The notes beneath the pieces are model-generated. The model was given only the letters and a program-made list of their open reading frames with translations, did no database searches and had not been told where the DNA came from. From assembly GCA_964511625.1 (NCBI GenBank), contig CAZEJG010000015.1, positions 16,602 through 80,601 on the forward strand: 64,000 bases of DNA. The letters run 5' to 3'. Positions within the stretch are counted from its first letter, which is position 1. Each line of letters opens with the position of its first letter. Source of the DNA: Pseudohoeflea sp964511625 (GTDB taxonomy: Bacteria > Pseudomonadota > Alphaproteobacteria > Rhizobiales > Rhizobiaceae). This document shows positions 17,230 through 27,174 of this stretch, piece by piece. The translations under genes and the position numbers were made by a program.

Positions 17230-19698
17230 ATGAAGAAGAAGAATCTCTCAGCACATCGCTACCTTGCAATCTTCCGGGTCGGCTACGTTGCCGCCCTGAC
17301 GGCCATTGCCGTGATGTGCGGTTATTTCACAGTTCTCCAGCGCAACCAGAACACTGTCGTCGCCGAGATCGGCATTTTCTCACGCCAGCTCGCGACGCTT
17401 GATGCAGCCATGCGCGCGCAGGCGCTCCAGGCCGCCAAGTTCGCCGAGCAATACAAGTCATTCGGCATGCAAGGCGACGACGGGACCGCCGGCATGACGC
17501 TCGCCGAGAAGCAGGAATTCCGCCGCACCCGGCCGATCGATCCCGACATCATTTCCGTGCGCAACGCCTACGACTACCGCACCGCCACCGGCCGTGAGAA
17601 TCTCGCGTCGGTCGAGAAGATCTGGCCACATCTGCCAGAGGCTCTGCGTTCGCAGGTCCTCCGCAATGCCCGCCTTCTCGATCCGTCGGATCCCTTTGCC
17701 AACCATCGCTACTATGTCGATCGCCAGGTGCCCGGCGCCATGCGCACCAAGGCCGACGCCTATTGGGTGAGCAACAAGATGGCGGGGCTCTACACGAGCA
17801 CCATCGAACCATCGAACATCGAGATCCAGACTCAGATTCGCTTCTACCTCGCCAAGCTGTCGCAGGCGTCCGGCAAGTTGCTCGAACGCTATCTCATGAT
17901 GACCTTCGGCGCCTTGGTCTTCCTGGGCTTCGCCATCTTCCTGCCCATCGACCTCCTGATCCGGCGTCTCGTTCGCAATCTCCAGAACAAGACCGCCGAG
18001 GCTGCAAAGGCGCTCGTCGAGGCACGTGCCGCCGATCGCGCCAAGTCTGAATTCCTCGCCACCATGAGCCACGAGATCCGCACGCCGATGAACGGTGTAC
18101 TCGGCATGGCCGAACTGCTTGTGCGCACCGATCTCGACACCCGGCAGCGCACTTTCACCGACGTGATCCTCAAATCCGGCAACGCGCTTCTCGAAATCAT
18201 CAACGACATTCTCGACTACTCCAAGATCGAGGCCAACCAGATGGTTCTCGACAAGCGCTCCTTTTCGCTGGCCGACACGGTCGAGGACGTCGCCACGCTG
18301 ATGTCGGCGCGCGCGGCCGAAAAGGATCTCGAACTGCTGGTGCGCCTGCGTCCGAACCTTCCGGCGCGCCTGCTCGGCGATCCCTCGCGCTTCCGGCAGG
18401 TCATCACCAATCTGCTCGGCAATGCGGTGAAGTTCACCGAGACGGGCACCGTGATGATCGACGTCGACTGCCGGATGCCCGAGGACGGAACGGAAGCCGA
18501 GAAAGCCGTCATCCTGGTGCGTGTTACCGATACCGGTATCGGCATTCCGGAAGAGAAGCTGAAGTCGATCTTCGAGAAGTTCAGCCAGGTCGACGGATCG
18601 TCGACGCGCCGGCATGAAGGCACCGGACTGGGACTGGCGATCGGCGCGAAACTGGTCGCGCTGATGGGCGGTCAGATCGGCGTCGAGAGCGAGCCCGGGA
18701 AGGGGTCGGCCTTCTTCTTCGAGGTGGAGATGGACATCGACACCGCAGCCACCGAAACCTCGGCCATCACCTCCATCGACGATGCCCGGGTGCTCATCGT
18801 CGACGATATCGAGATCAACCGCCTGATCCTGACCGAGCAGCTACGCGGCTGGGGCATGGACTGCGTGGCGGTCGACAGCGGCCGGATGGCGATCGAGTTT
18901 CTCGAACACGCGGCCGGCGGCATGGGAATAAGCGTCGATCTCGTCATTCTCGACTTCCAGATGCCCGGCATGTCGGGTGCCGATGTGGTCCGGCTGATCC
19001 GCGCGAACCCGGCCATCTCCGACACGCCGGTGCTGCTGCTCTCCTCCGTCGACCAGGCGACGAAACTCGATGCACTCGACGGGCTGCGGGTGGACGCGAC
19101 GCTGACCAAGCCGACCCGCAACCGCGAATTGCGCGCCGCCGCGGAGGAAGTCATCCGCCGCCACAGGGCATTGGGCACGCTGAAGAGGAAGGATCCGGCC
19201 GACGTCGCTGCACCGCCGCCGCCTTCCGTTGTCGAGACGCCCGTGGAACAGCCCAGGCAGCCGGAAGAAGCGGCAGCAAGCCGCCTTCCCGATGCCGGCG
19301 GCAAGATCCTCGTGGCCGAGGACAACCCGGTCAACCAGATCGTTTTCCAGCAATCGCTCGCCGCACTCGGCCGCGAGCATGTGCTGGTCGAAAACGGGCG
19401 CCAGGCCGTGGACGCCTGGATCAAGGCCAAGCCGTCCCTCATTCTCATGGATGTCTCGATGCCGGAGATGAACGGTTACGAGGCGACCGCAGAGATCCGC
19501 CGGATCGAGGCCGAGCAGGGTCTGCCCAATACCGTCATCATCGCGGTGACCGCCCATGCCATGCAGGGCGACGAGGATCGCTGCCTGGCGGCGGGCTTCG
19601 ACGACTATCTCTCGAAACCGGTCTCTGTAGACAAGCTCGGCGACAAGCTCGCCCGCTGGATGCCCGACGCCGAACCCGACGCATATGCCGTCGCCTGA
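17230..19698 (+). CDS. Membrane-bound hybrid sensor histidine kinase with two receiver domains
   Basis: The protein has 822 residues. Membrane helices near 13-33 and 222-242 flank a periplasmic sensor region of ~185 residues with no recognised fold. HisKA holds the phosphorylated His281 (FLATMSHEIRTPMNG) and is followed by HATPase_c (NLLGNAVKFT; DTGIGIPEEKL; GTGLGLAIGAKLV). Receiver 1 (about 519-645) has Asp575 (VILDFQMPG), and receiver 2 (about 695-815) has Asp741 (LILMDVSMPEMNG). An Ala/Pro/Glu linker separates the receivers. No Hpt domain is present, so phosphotransfer must use a separate protein. No cognate regulator is adjacent, and the signal is unknown. Confidence 0.92.
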   Translation: MKKKNLSAHRYLAIFRVGYVAALTAIAVMCGYFTVLQRNQNTVVAEIGIFSRQLATLDAAMRAQALQAAKFAEQYKSFGMQGDDGTAGMTLAEKQEFRRTRPIDPDIISVRNAYDYRTATGRENLASVEKIWPHLPEALRSQVLRNARLLDPSDPFANHRYYVDRQVPGAMRTKADAYWVSNKMAGLYTSTIEPSNIEIQTQIRFYLAKLSQASGKLLERYLMMTFGALVFLGFAIFLPIDLLIRRLVRNLQNKTAEAAKALVEARAADRAKSEFLATMSHEIRTPMNGVLGMAELLVRTDLDTRQRTFTDVILKSGNALLEIINDILDYSKIEANQMVLDKRSFSLADTVEDVATLMSARAAEKDLELLVRLRPNLPARLLGDPSRFRQVITNLLGNAVKFTETGTVMIDVDCRMPEDGTEAEKAVILVRVTDTGIGIPEEKLKSIFEKFSQVDGSSTRRHEGTGLGLAIGAKLVALMGGQIGVESEPGKGSAFFFEVEMDIDTAATETSAITSIDDARVLIVDDIEINRLILTEQLRGWGMDCVAVDSGRMAIEFLEHAAGGMGISVDLVILDFQMPGMSGADVVRLIRANPAISDTPVLLLSSVDQATKLDALDGLRVDATLTKPTRNRELRAAAEEVIRRHRALGTLKRKDPADVAAPPPPSVVETPVEQPRQPEEAAASRLPDAGGKILVAEDNPVNQIVFQQSLAALGREHVLVENGRQAVDAWIKAKPSLILMDVSMPEMNGYEATAEIRRIEAEQGLPNTVIIAVTAHAMQGDEDRCLAAGFDDYLSKPVSVDKLGDKLARWMPDAEPDAYAVA

Positions 19699-19700
19699 TT

Positions 19701-20966
<1,266 letters not shown>

Positions 20967-21087
20967 GGGGGCCTCTTCGGATGAAGCTGAACTTGACGCT
21001 GGGGTCGCGCGTTCCGCGCGGCTTGTCAACTCCGGCGCGTCATAGGCCCGGCTTGTGGCAGACAAATGTCAAAGGGAAAGCTCAAAG

Positions 21088-21717
21088 TCAGCGAGGGGCG
21101 TAGGCCCGCGCCGTCATCTGCGCAAGGAGCGCCATTTCCGCGGCGATCCCGGCGGGATCGACATGGTGGCCGTTCTCCGAGCCGCGCGACTTGATGCCTT
21201 CCACCGCGTCGATCAACAGCCGCGCGAGCGCGGCAGACCGCAGGCCCCCGAGTTTCAGTCGCCCCTCCTGCACCGCCCGGTCGAGCCAGACCCGCAGGAT
21301 CGATTCCAGTTCGTTGAACCACTGTTCCGTGAGGTCGCCGCAGAGTTCCGCGTTGACGCCGGCAAGCTCCATGCCGTGGGGCGTCGCCATCAGCTCACGG
21401 AATGGCGCGACGAAAGCCGCATCGAAAAAGGCTTCCAGCCCGTCGGCCACGTTGCTGCGCGCCTCGATCGTGCTGCGCGCGTCGGCAGCCACCGCACCCA
21501 GGAACGTCTCGACGAACGTCCGGAAGATCGCTTCCTTGTTGCGGAAATGCGTGTAGAGCGCCGGACGCGACATTCCCGCCGCGCGCGCTATGTCATCCAT
21601 GGTGGTGCGGCGGAAACCGTAGGTCGTGAACACGTCGAGCGCCGCCTTCAGCACAGCCGCGCGACGCGGATCGAGATCCTCAAGGGTATCCAGGGTCATA
21701 TCGGACATTGTTGACAT
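21088..21717 (-). CDS. TetR/AcrR family transcriptional regulator
   Basis: The 209-residue repressor-type protein has an N-terminal TetR helix-turn-helix (AALDVFTTYGFRRTTMDDIARAAGMSRPALYTHFRNKEAIFRTF, about 23-66) and a helical ligand-binding domain. The ATG at 21717 is chosen over the long upstream extension, which runs antisense through the neighbouring gene. It is divergent from the 2Fe-2S subunit gene with 48 bases between starts, so it most likely controls that operon and itself. The ligand is unknown. Confidence 0.9.
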   Translation of the reverse strand: MSTMSDMTLDTLEDLDPRRAAVLKAALDVFTTYGFRRTTMDDIARAAGMSRPALYTHFRNKEAIFRTFVETFLGAVAADARSTIEARSNVADGLEAFFDAAFVAPFRELMATPHGMELAGVNAELCGDLTEQWFNELESILRVWLDRAVQEGRLKLGGLRSAALARLLIDAVEGIKSRGSENGHHVDPAGIAAEMALLAQMTARAYAPR

Positions 21718-21743
21718 ACTGACATTTTTTGTTATTTTGTCAA
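21711..21743. promoter_or_regulatory. Divergent promoter/operator between the TetR gene and the hydroxylase operon
   Basis: An AT-rich 48-base interval contains the inverted repeat TTGACA (21711-21716) and TGTCAA (21738-21743), with TGACAT repeated twice at its left end. It overlaps the TetR start region. The site is plausible for TetR binding; the assignment is inference from position and symmetry. Confidence 0.45.
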
Positions 21744-21765
21744 GAACGGTCGTCGGGAGGGAATC

Positions 21766-22227
21766 ATGAAACTGCGCGTCAACGATACCATCCACCAGGT
21801 GGATGTCGAACCGGACATGCCGCTGCTCTGGGTGCTGCGTGACGAACTCGGCATCACCGGTCCGAAATATGGCTGCGGCATCGCCCGCTGCGGCGCCTGC
21901 ACCGTCCATGTCGATGGCATGGCGGTCCGCGCCTGCCAGATGCCGGTGGAAGAGGCCGAGGGCAAGGCGATCACCACGATTGAGGGCCTCGGCACGCCCG
22001 ATGCGCTGCATGCCGTTCAGGAAGCCTGGATCGAACATCAGGTCGCCCAGTGCGGCTACTGCCAGTCGGGCCAGATCATGCAGGCGGCGAGCTTTCTCGA
22101 AACCAATCCGGAACCGAGTGACGAGGACATAGACCGCGCCATGAGCTCCAACCTCTGCCGCTGCGGCACCTATCCACGCATCCGCGCCGCCATCCATGCG
22201 GCCGCCGGCAAGCTTGCGGGGGCCTGA
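21766..22227 (+). CDS. Molybdenum hydroxylase small subunit, [2Fe-2S] protein (IorA/CoxS-like)
   Basis: The 153-residue electron-transfer subunit has the plant-type [2Fe-2S] set C37, C42, C45 and C57 (YGCGIARCGACTVHV...RAC) and the second cluster set C96, C99, C131 and C133 (QCGYCQSGQ...LCRCGTY). It passes electrons from the molybdopterin subunit encoded immediately downstream. It resembles the isoquinoline 1-oxidoreductase alpha subunit and related aldehyde oxidoreductases. It is the first gene of a three-gene operon, with a GGGAGG upstream of the ATG. Confidence 0.93.
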   Translation: MKLRVNDTIHQVDVEPDMPLLWVLRDELGITGPKYGCGIARCGACTVHVDGMAVRACQMPVEEAEGKAITTIEGLGTPDALHAVQEAWIEHQVAQCGYCQSGQIMQAASFLETNPEPSDEDIDRAMSSNLCRCGTYPRIRAAIHAAAGKLAGA

Positions 22228-22228
22228 T

Positions 22229-24469
22229 ATGAGCCGCGCAGGAACAATCGCCCGCCGCACCTTCCTCGTCGGCTCCGCCGTCATCGCAGGAGGCATCGCC
22301 TTCGGCGTCTATGCCGTCCGCGCGCCCCATGCCAACCCGCTGAAAGACGAGGTCGGCCCGGACGAGGCCACCTTCAATCCCTGGGTCAAGATTACGCCAG
22401 AGGCGGTCGTGCTGATCACGCCCCATGTCGATATCGGCCAGGGGTCTGCCGCCATGCAGTCGCTGCTGATCGCCGAGGAGATGGATCTCGATCCCGGCCA
22501 GTACGAGACCGAATTCGGCCCGCCTGCCGCCGCCTACTGGAATACGGCGCAGGCCGACGACGCCGCGCCCTTCATGTCGACGGACGACAGCATCGTCGCC
22601 GAAGGCGCGCGCGGCGCAATGACCTCGCTCTTCAAGCTGCTCGGGATGCAGATCACCGGCGGATCGAGTTCGACGCCCGACAGTTTCGACAAGCTGCGCG
22701 AGGCCGGCGCGGTGGCCCGCGAAACGCTCAAGGCCGCCGCCGCGAAAAAGCACGGCGTGGCCGTTTCCGATCTGAAGACCGGCAAGGGAACGGTCGTCCT
22801 CCCCGACGGAACCGAAATCCCCTATACCGCACTCGCTGCCGAGGCTGCAGGAATCGACCCCGTTACTGACGTCACCCTGCGAGATCCCTCCGAATGGCGG
22901 CTGATCGGCAAGGAAACCCGCCGCACCGATATCGTCGCCAAGTCGACCGGTGCGATGGATTATGGCATCGACGTCAGGCTCAAGGGCATGGTGCACGCAA
23001 CCGTCAAGCTCAGCCCCCGGCGTGGCGTTCTCAACGGCCATGATTCCGCAGCCGCGGAAAAGATGCGCGGCGTCCGCTCCGTCATTCCGGTCGAGGGCGG
23101 CATTGCGGTCGTCGCCGACAACACCTGGCGCGCCTTCCAGGCCGCCGACACCATCTCCTTCGACTGGGCGCCCGCCGCCTATCCGGCCGAACAGGACGGC
23201 CACTGGGAGAAGGTGGCGGCGAGCTTCAACGCCGACAGTCTCGACGCCGAATGGCGAAACGACGGCGAGGTCGACACCGGTCTTGCCGAGGGCGGCGTGA
23301 CCGATGTCGAGTACCGCGCACCCTATCTGGCCCACCAGCCACTCGAACCGCTCGGCGCCGTGGCCCTCGTCACTGACGAGAAGGCCGAGATCTGGGCCAG
23401 CCACCAGATCCCCCGCTACGTGCAGCAGAAGGTGGCCGCCATCACAGGCCACGAGGCGGAGAAGGTGATCTTCCACAACCAGTATGCCGGCGGCTCCTTT
23501 GGCCATCGGCTGGAATTCCACAACATCACCGCCGCCGCTGAGATCGCCAACACGATGCGCGGAACGCCGGTCAAACTCACCCTGTCGCGCGAAGAAGATT
23601 TCGCCACCGACTTCCCGCGCCAGATCTCTATTGCGCGTGGACAGGGCGTTGCGCGCGACGGCCGCGTGGAGACACTGTCGCTCGACATCGCCTCGCCCTC
23701 GGTCCTGCGCTCGCAGATGGGGCGTCTGGGCGTCTCCGTGCCCGGCTCCGACGCCCAGCTTCCGGCAGGCGCCTGGAACGCGCCCTATGCGGTGCCGAAT
23801 TTCCGCGTTCGCGCCTATGCGGTGGAAGGACTGGCGCCGGTTTCCAGCTGGCGCTCCGTGGGCGCCTCGACCGCCGGCTTCTTCATCGAGAGTTTTGTCG
23901 ACGAGGTGATCCACGCCGCCGGCGCCGATCCGCTCGAGGAACGGCTGCGGCTGTGCAACTGGGACGTCGCCCGCGGCGTGCTGGAGGCCGTCGGCGAGAT
24001 GTCGAATTGGAGCGGAACGACGCTCCCCGAAGGCAAGGGCCGCGGCATCGCCATGGTGGTGAGCTTCGGCGTACCGACGGCAGAAGTGGTCGAGGTGACG
24101 AAGACCGAGGCCGGCATCCGCATCGACAAGGTGTGGGTGGCCGCGGACGTCGGGCGCGTCGTCGATCCGGTCAATATCGAGAACCAGGTTCAGGGCGCCG
24201 TGGTCTGGGGCCTCGGCCACGCGATGAACTGCGAACTGACCTATGCCGACGGGATGCCGCAGCAATCGAACTTCCATGAGTATGAGGGCATGCGTCTCTA
24301 CCAGTGCCCCCAGATCGAGGTGAAGATGCTGGAAAACGGCGGCAAGGTGAAGGGGATCGGCGAACCCCCGGTGCCACCGGCTGCACCCGCCCTCGCCAAC
24401 GCGATCTTCGCAGCCACCGGGCAGCGCATTCGCGAGATGCCGTTCAACAAGCACATCGATTTCGTTTGA
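22229..24469 (+). CDS. Molybdenum hydroxylase large subunit (IorB/aldehyde oxidase type), Tat-exported
   Basis: The 746-residue molybdopterin-binding subunit, in the isoquinoline 1-oxidoreductase beta subunit family, hydroxylates aldehydes or N-heterocycles using water. The N-terminus ARRTFLVGSAVIAGG is a twin-arginine signal, so the folded cofactor-loaded complex is exported to the periplasm. Cofactor-contact segments include HVDIGQGSAAMQSL, NQYAGGSFGHRLEF, and GIGEPPVPPAAPALANAIFAATG near the C-terminus, where the catalytic glutamate of the family lies. The ATG at 22229 sits one base after the small-subunit stop. The substrate cannot be deduced. Confidence 0.92.
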   Translation: MSRAGTIARRTFLVGSAVIAGGIAFGVYAVRAPHANPLKDEVGPDEATFNPWVKITPEAVVLITPHVDIGQGSAAMQSLLIAEEMDLDPGQYETEFGPPAAAYWNTAQADDAAPFMSTDDSIVAEGARGAMTSLFKLLGMQITGGSSSTPDSFDKLREAGAVARETLKAAAAKKHGVAVSDLKTGKGTVVLPDGTEIPYTALAAEAAGIDPVTDVTLRDPSEWRLIGKETRRTDIVAKSTGAMDYGIDVRLKGMVHATVKLSPRRGVLNGHDSAAAEKMRGVRSVIPVEGGIAVVADNTWRAFQAADTISFDWAPAAYPAEQDGHWEKVAASFNADSLDAEWRNDGEVDTGLAEGGVTDVEYRAPYLAHQPLEPLGAVALVTDEKAEIWASHQIPRYVQQKVAAITGHEAEKVIFHNQYAGGSFGHRLEFHNITAAAEIANTMRGTPVKLTLSREEDFATDFPRQISIARGQGVARDGRVETLSLDIASPSVLRSQMGRLGVSVPGSDAQLPAGAWNAPYAVPNFRVRAYAVEGLAPVSSWRSVGASTAGFFIESFVDEVIHAAGADPLEERLRLCNWDVARGVLEAVGEMSNWSGTTLPEGKGRGIAMVVSFGVPTAEVVEVTKTEAGIRIDKVWVAADVGRVVDPVNIENQVQGAVVWGLGHAMNCELTYADGMPQQSNFHEYEGMRLYQCPQIEVKMLENGGKVKGIGEPPVPPAAPALANAIFAATGQRIREMPFNKHIDFV

Positions 24470-24480
24470 GGGGACAGGCC

Positions 24481-25104
24481 ATGAAATCCGCACTCCTCGC
24501 ATCGATCGCGCTGTTTTCGCTCTCGACCTTCGCGTTCGCCCAGTCTGAAACACCTGCGGCCGAAGCACCCGCAACACAAACCCCGACCTCCGAACCGACG
24601 GTCCCGGTCGAGGAAGGCCTGGCCGCATGGGAGAAGGTCTATGCCGTCGCCAGCCACCCGCGCTGCGCCAACTGTCATGTCGGCGAGGACAACATCCCTG
24701 TCTGGTCGGGTCCGAGCTACGGCAAGCGCCAGCCGCACGGTATGCATATCTCGGGCGGCGAAAGCCGCATCGGGGCGGAGTTCATCCCGTGCCAGACCTG
24801 CCACATGGAAACCCAGTCGGACGAACCGCACACTGCCCCCGGCGCGCCCGAGTGGCATCTCGCCCCGGTGGAGCAGCAATGGATCGACAAGAGTTCGGCC
24901 GAGATCTGCGCCCAGTTCAAGGATCCGGCCCGCAACGGCGATCGCACGCTCGAGGACATGGCGATCCACGTTCGCGACGACAAGCTTGTGGCCTGGGGCT
25001 GGAAGCCGGGCGGCGACCGCGAACCGGCGCCGGGAAGTGCCGAGGAAACCTATCGCGCCATCGAGACCTGGGCCGCCTCCGGAGCCCCCTGCCCCGAGAG
25101 CTGA
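24481..25104 (+). CDS. Periplasmic diheme cytochrome c, partner of the molybdenum hydroxylase
   Basis: The 207-residue protein has a signal peptide cleaved after AFA (residue 20). Two heme c sites are visible, CANCH (62-66) and CQTCH (104-108), with histidines and methionines nearby (HGMHI, CHMET) as possible distal ligands. It lies 11 bases after the large subunit, so it is in the same operon and probably takes electrons from the hydroxylase to the respiratory chain, as expected for Tat-exported members of that family. The heme sites are seen; the partner role is inferred from position. Confidence 0.85.
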   Translation: MKSALLASIALFSLSTFAFAQSETPAAEAPATQTPTSEPTVPVEEGLAAWEKVYAVASHPRCANCHVGEDNIPVWSGPSYGKRQPHGMHISGGESRIGAEFIPCQTCHMETQSDEPHTAPGAPEWHLAPVEQQWIDKSSAEICAQFKDPARNGDRTLEDMAIHVRDDKLVAWGWKPGGDREPAPGSAEETYRAIETWAASGAPCPES

Positions 25105-25214
25105 TCGCCCGGCGACGCACTTGCTTCACCTTGGCTCGCGACGCTCGCCCCTCCCTACTCGATCCCTCCCCTCCCGATTAAGGGGAGGGATGGCTTCCCA
25201 CTCTCCTTCAAACC

Positions 25215-26165
25215 TCAGGCCGCTGCCTTCTCAGCTTTCAATTCCCGCACCGCCTCGGCGATCGCGCGGCCCTTGGGGGTCGCCTCGAAGCCGCCGACGA
25301 AGGCTTCGAACTTCGAGCCGTCGAGCGCGTGCGGCGTGAACCACAGATAGGACATCTCGGTCACCTCCCGCATGAACGGCCGGAACAGCCCGACCGCGCG
25401 CAGTCCCAGCCAGGAAAAGGAGGCGCGGCGCAGGCGCTTGCCCGTCGCCACGGCCAGGTGCCGACCCATCTCCTCGCCCGTGAGCGTGTGCCCGGCAAAG
25501 GTGAAGACCGTATAGCCCTTCAGCTGATCATGCCGCTCGGCGAGCGCGACGAAGGCGCGCGCCAGATCCGGCAGATAGGCGAAGGAATGGGCAATGTCAG
25601 GCCGGCCGGGCCAGACATATTTGTGCCTGGCGAGCGGCGCGGCAATGATGAGATCGAACCACGATCCGCGACCCGGTCCGCCGAAGAAATCCCCGGCGCG
25701 AAGCACCGTCGTCGGCACACCGTCTTCCCGCGCTGCACGCTCGAAGCGTTTCTCCATGGCGATGCGGATCGCGCCCTTGCGAGTGGAATCGTGAACCGGC
25801 GTTTCAGGCCCGGCAAGTGCCGGAATCTCCCGGCCGTAATTGTAGACGTTGCCGGCGAACAGGTGGTGGGCGCCGTTGGCCTTTGCCGCAACCACGACGT
25901 TTTCCGCCAGAACCGGGCACATCGTCGCCCAATCAGGATAAAGCGGATTGAGAGCGTTGAAGATGACGTCGGCGCCGCGCGTGGCTTCCACCAGCTCGTC
26001 GACCTTCATGGCATCCGCCTTGCGCGCCGAAGCTCCGGCGAGACTGGCCGGCAGCTTGCCGTCGCGGGTGACGGCGAGCACCGTGTGACCTGCGGCAAGC
26101 GCGGCTTGCGTGACGACGTGACCGAGGCGCCCTCTGGCGCCGAGAACTGCGATTGTGAGTGACAT
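25215..26165 (-). CDS. NAD(P)-binding epimerase/reductase-like protein (extended SDR)
   Basis: The 316-residue Rossmann-fold protein begins MSLTIAVLGARGRLGHVVTQAAL with a GxxGxxG dinucleotide site. NALNPLYPDW and AGNVYNYGREIPAL place the fold with atypical NmrA/epimerase-like extended SDRs. The classical YxxxK is not obvious, so catalytic activity is uncertain. The ATG at 26165 is set by the Rossmann start; the frame continues upstream through the divergent gene but that part is a shadow. It is divergent from the LysR gene, which probably controls it. Confidence 0.8.
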   Translation of the reverse strand: MSLTIAVLGARGRLGHVVTQAALAAGHTVLAVTRDGKLPASLAGASARKADAMKVDELVEATRGADVIFNALNPLYPDWATMCPVLAENVVVAAKANGAHHLFAGNVYNYGREIPALAGPETPVHDSTRKGAIRIAMEKRFERAAREDGVPTTVLRAGDFFGGPGRGSWFDLIIAAPLARHKYVWPGRPDIAHSFAYLPDLARAFVALAERHDQLKGYTVFTFAGHTLTGEEMGRHLAVATGKRLRRASFSWLGLRAVGLFRPFMREVTEMSYLWFTPHALDGSKFEAFVGGFEATPKGRAIAEAVRELKAEKAAA

Positions 26166-26210
26166 TTCGATCTCCTTGTTTCGATGAGACAAAGATGGTC
26201 CATCGGAATA

Positions 26211-26248
26211 TGAATGGAAATTGCTTGCAAATGCTTGTGATCCATTCA
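26211..26248. promoter_or_regulatory. Divergent LysR-type operator candidate
   Basis: In the 94 bases between the SDR-like and LysR start codons an inverted repeat TGAATGGA (26211-26218) and TCCATTCA (26241-26248) is separated by 22 bases, with a further TATGAATGCA copy at the LysR start. Position and symmetry fit a LysR autoregulatory site. Confidence 0.5.
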
Positions 26249-26259
26249 AATATGAATGC

Positions 26260-27174
26260 ATGCAGGATCTCGACTGGAATCTTCTCAAGAGCTTTCTCGC
26301 AGTGGCGGAAACCGGCAGCCTGACGGCCGCTGCCAAGCAACTCGATGCCAGCCAGCCGACGCTCGGCCGGCATGTGGCCGAACTCGAAGCGAAAATGGGC
26401 ACGACGCTTCTGCGCCGCACGCCGCGCGGACAGGAGGTCACGGAGGCGGGTGCGGCCTTCCTGGCCGACGTCCGCGCCATGCGCGAAGCCTCCGATGCCA
26501 TCCTGCGCCGCGCATCAGGCGCGGAGAAGCAAATCCGCGGCACGGTGCGGATTACCGCGAGCGTGATGATCGGCAGCGTTGTGCTGCCGCGCATCGTCGC
26601 TCGGCTGAGAAGCGATCATCCGGATCTGGAAATCGAGATCGTTGCGACGGATTCGGTCGACAATCTTCTGCGCCGCGACGCGGACATCGCCATCCGCATG
26701 GTCAGACCGACCCAGGTCGATCTGGTCGCCCGCCATATCGGCGACATCCCGCTGGTCGCCGGGGCGACCAGGGACTATCTGGACCGCCGTGGCCGGCCAC
26801 TTCAGGCAACCGACCTTCTCGACCACGACATCCTCGGCTTCGACCGGGACGACGCGCTACAGCGCGGCTTCGCTGCTTTCGGCGTCGCCATCGACCGCAC
26901 CTTCTTCAAGGTCAGATGCGACAATCATCTCGTGCTCTGGCAGGCGATGAAGAACGGGGCGGGCATCGGTTTCGGCCAGCAGCCGCTGTTTGCGGCCGAC
27001 CCGGAACTGGAAACGGTTCTGCCTGATCTCGACCTGCCCGCTCTGCCGGTCTGGCTGACAGCCCATCGCGACATCCGCCACGCCCCGCGCATCCGTGCGG
27101 TTCTCGAGAGATTGGAAGCCGACCTGACCGACTACATGGCGGGAGGCTGGGTCTCGTCCTCCCGATCGGCATAA
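26260..27174 (+). CDS. LysR family transcriptional regulator
   Basis: The 304-residue protein has an N-terminal winged helix (LLKSFLAVAETGSLTAAAKQLDASQPTLGRHVAELEAKMGTTLLRR) and a C-terminal periplasmic-binding-like effector domain (about 90-290). The ATG at 26260 (MQDLDWNLLKSF) is the family-like start. It is divergent from the SDR-like gene, the usual arrangement for a LysR regulator and its target. Its last 43 bases overlap the 3' end of the convergent MFS gene. The effector is unknown. Confidence 0.92.
   Translation: MQDLDWNLLKSFLAVAETGSLTAAAKQLDASQPTLGRHVAELEAKMGTTLLRRTPRGQEVTEAGAAFLADVRAMREASDAILRRASGAEKQIRGTVRITASVMIGSVVLPRIVARLRSDHPDLEIEIVATDSVDNLLRRDADIAIRMVRPTQVDLVARHIGDIPLVAGATRDYLDRRGRPLQATDLLDHDILGFDRDDALQRGFAAFGVAIDRTFFKVRCDNHLVLWQAMKNGAGIGFGQQPLFAADPELETVLPDLDLPALPVWLTAHRDIRHAPRIRAVLERLEADLTDYMAGGWVSSSRSA

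Noticed and set aside
22076..24628. 850-codon minus-strand frame opposite the molybdenum hydroxylase
   Set aside because: Shadow of the hydroxylase large subunit; composition is typical of antisense translation.
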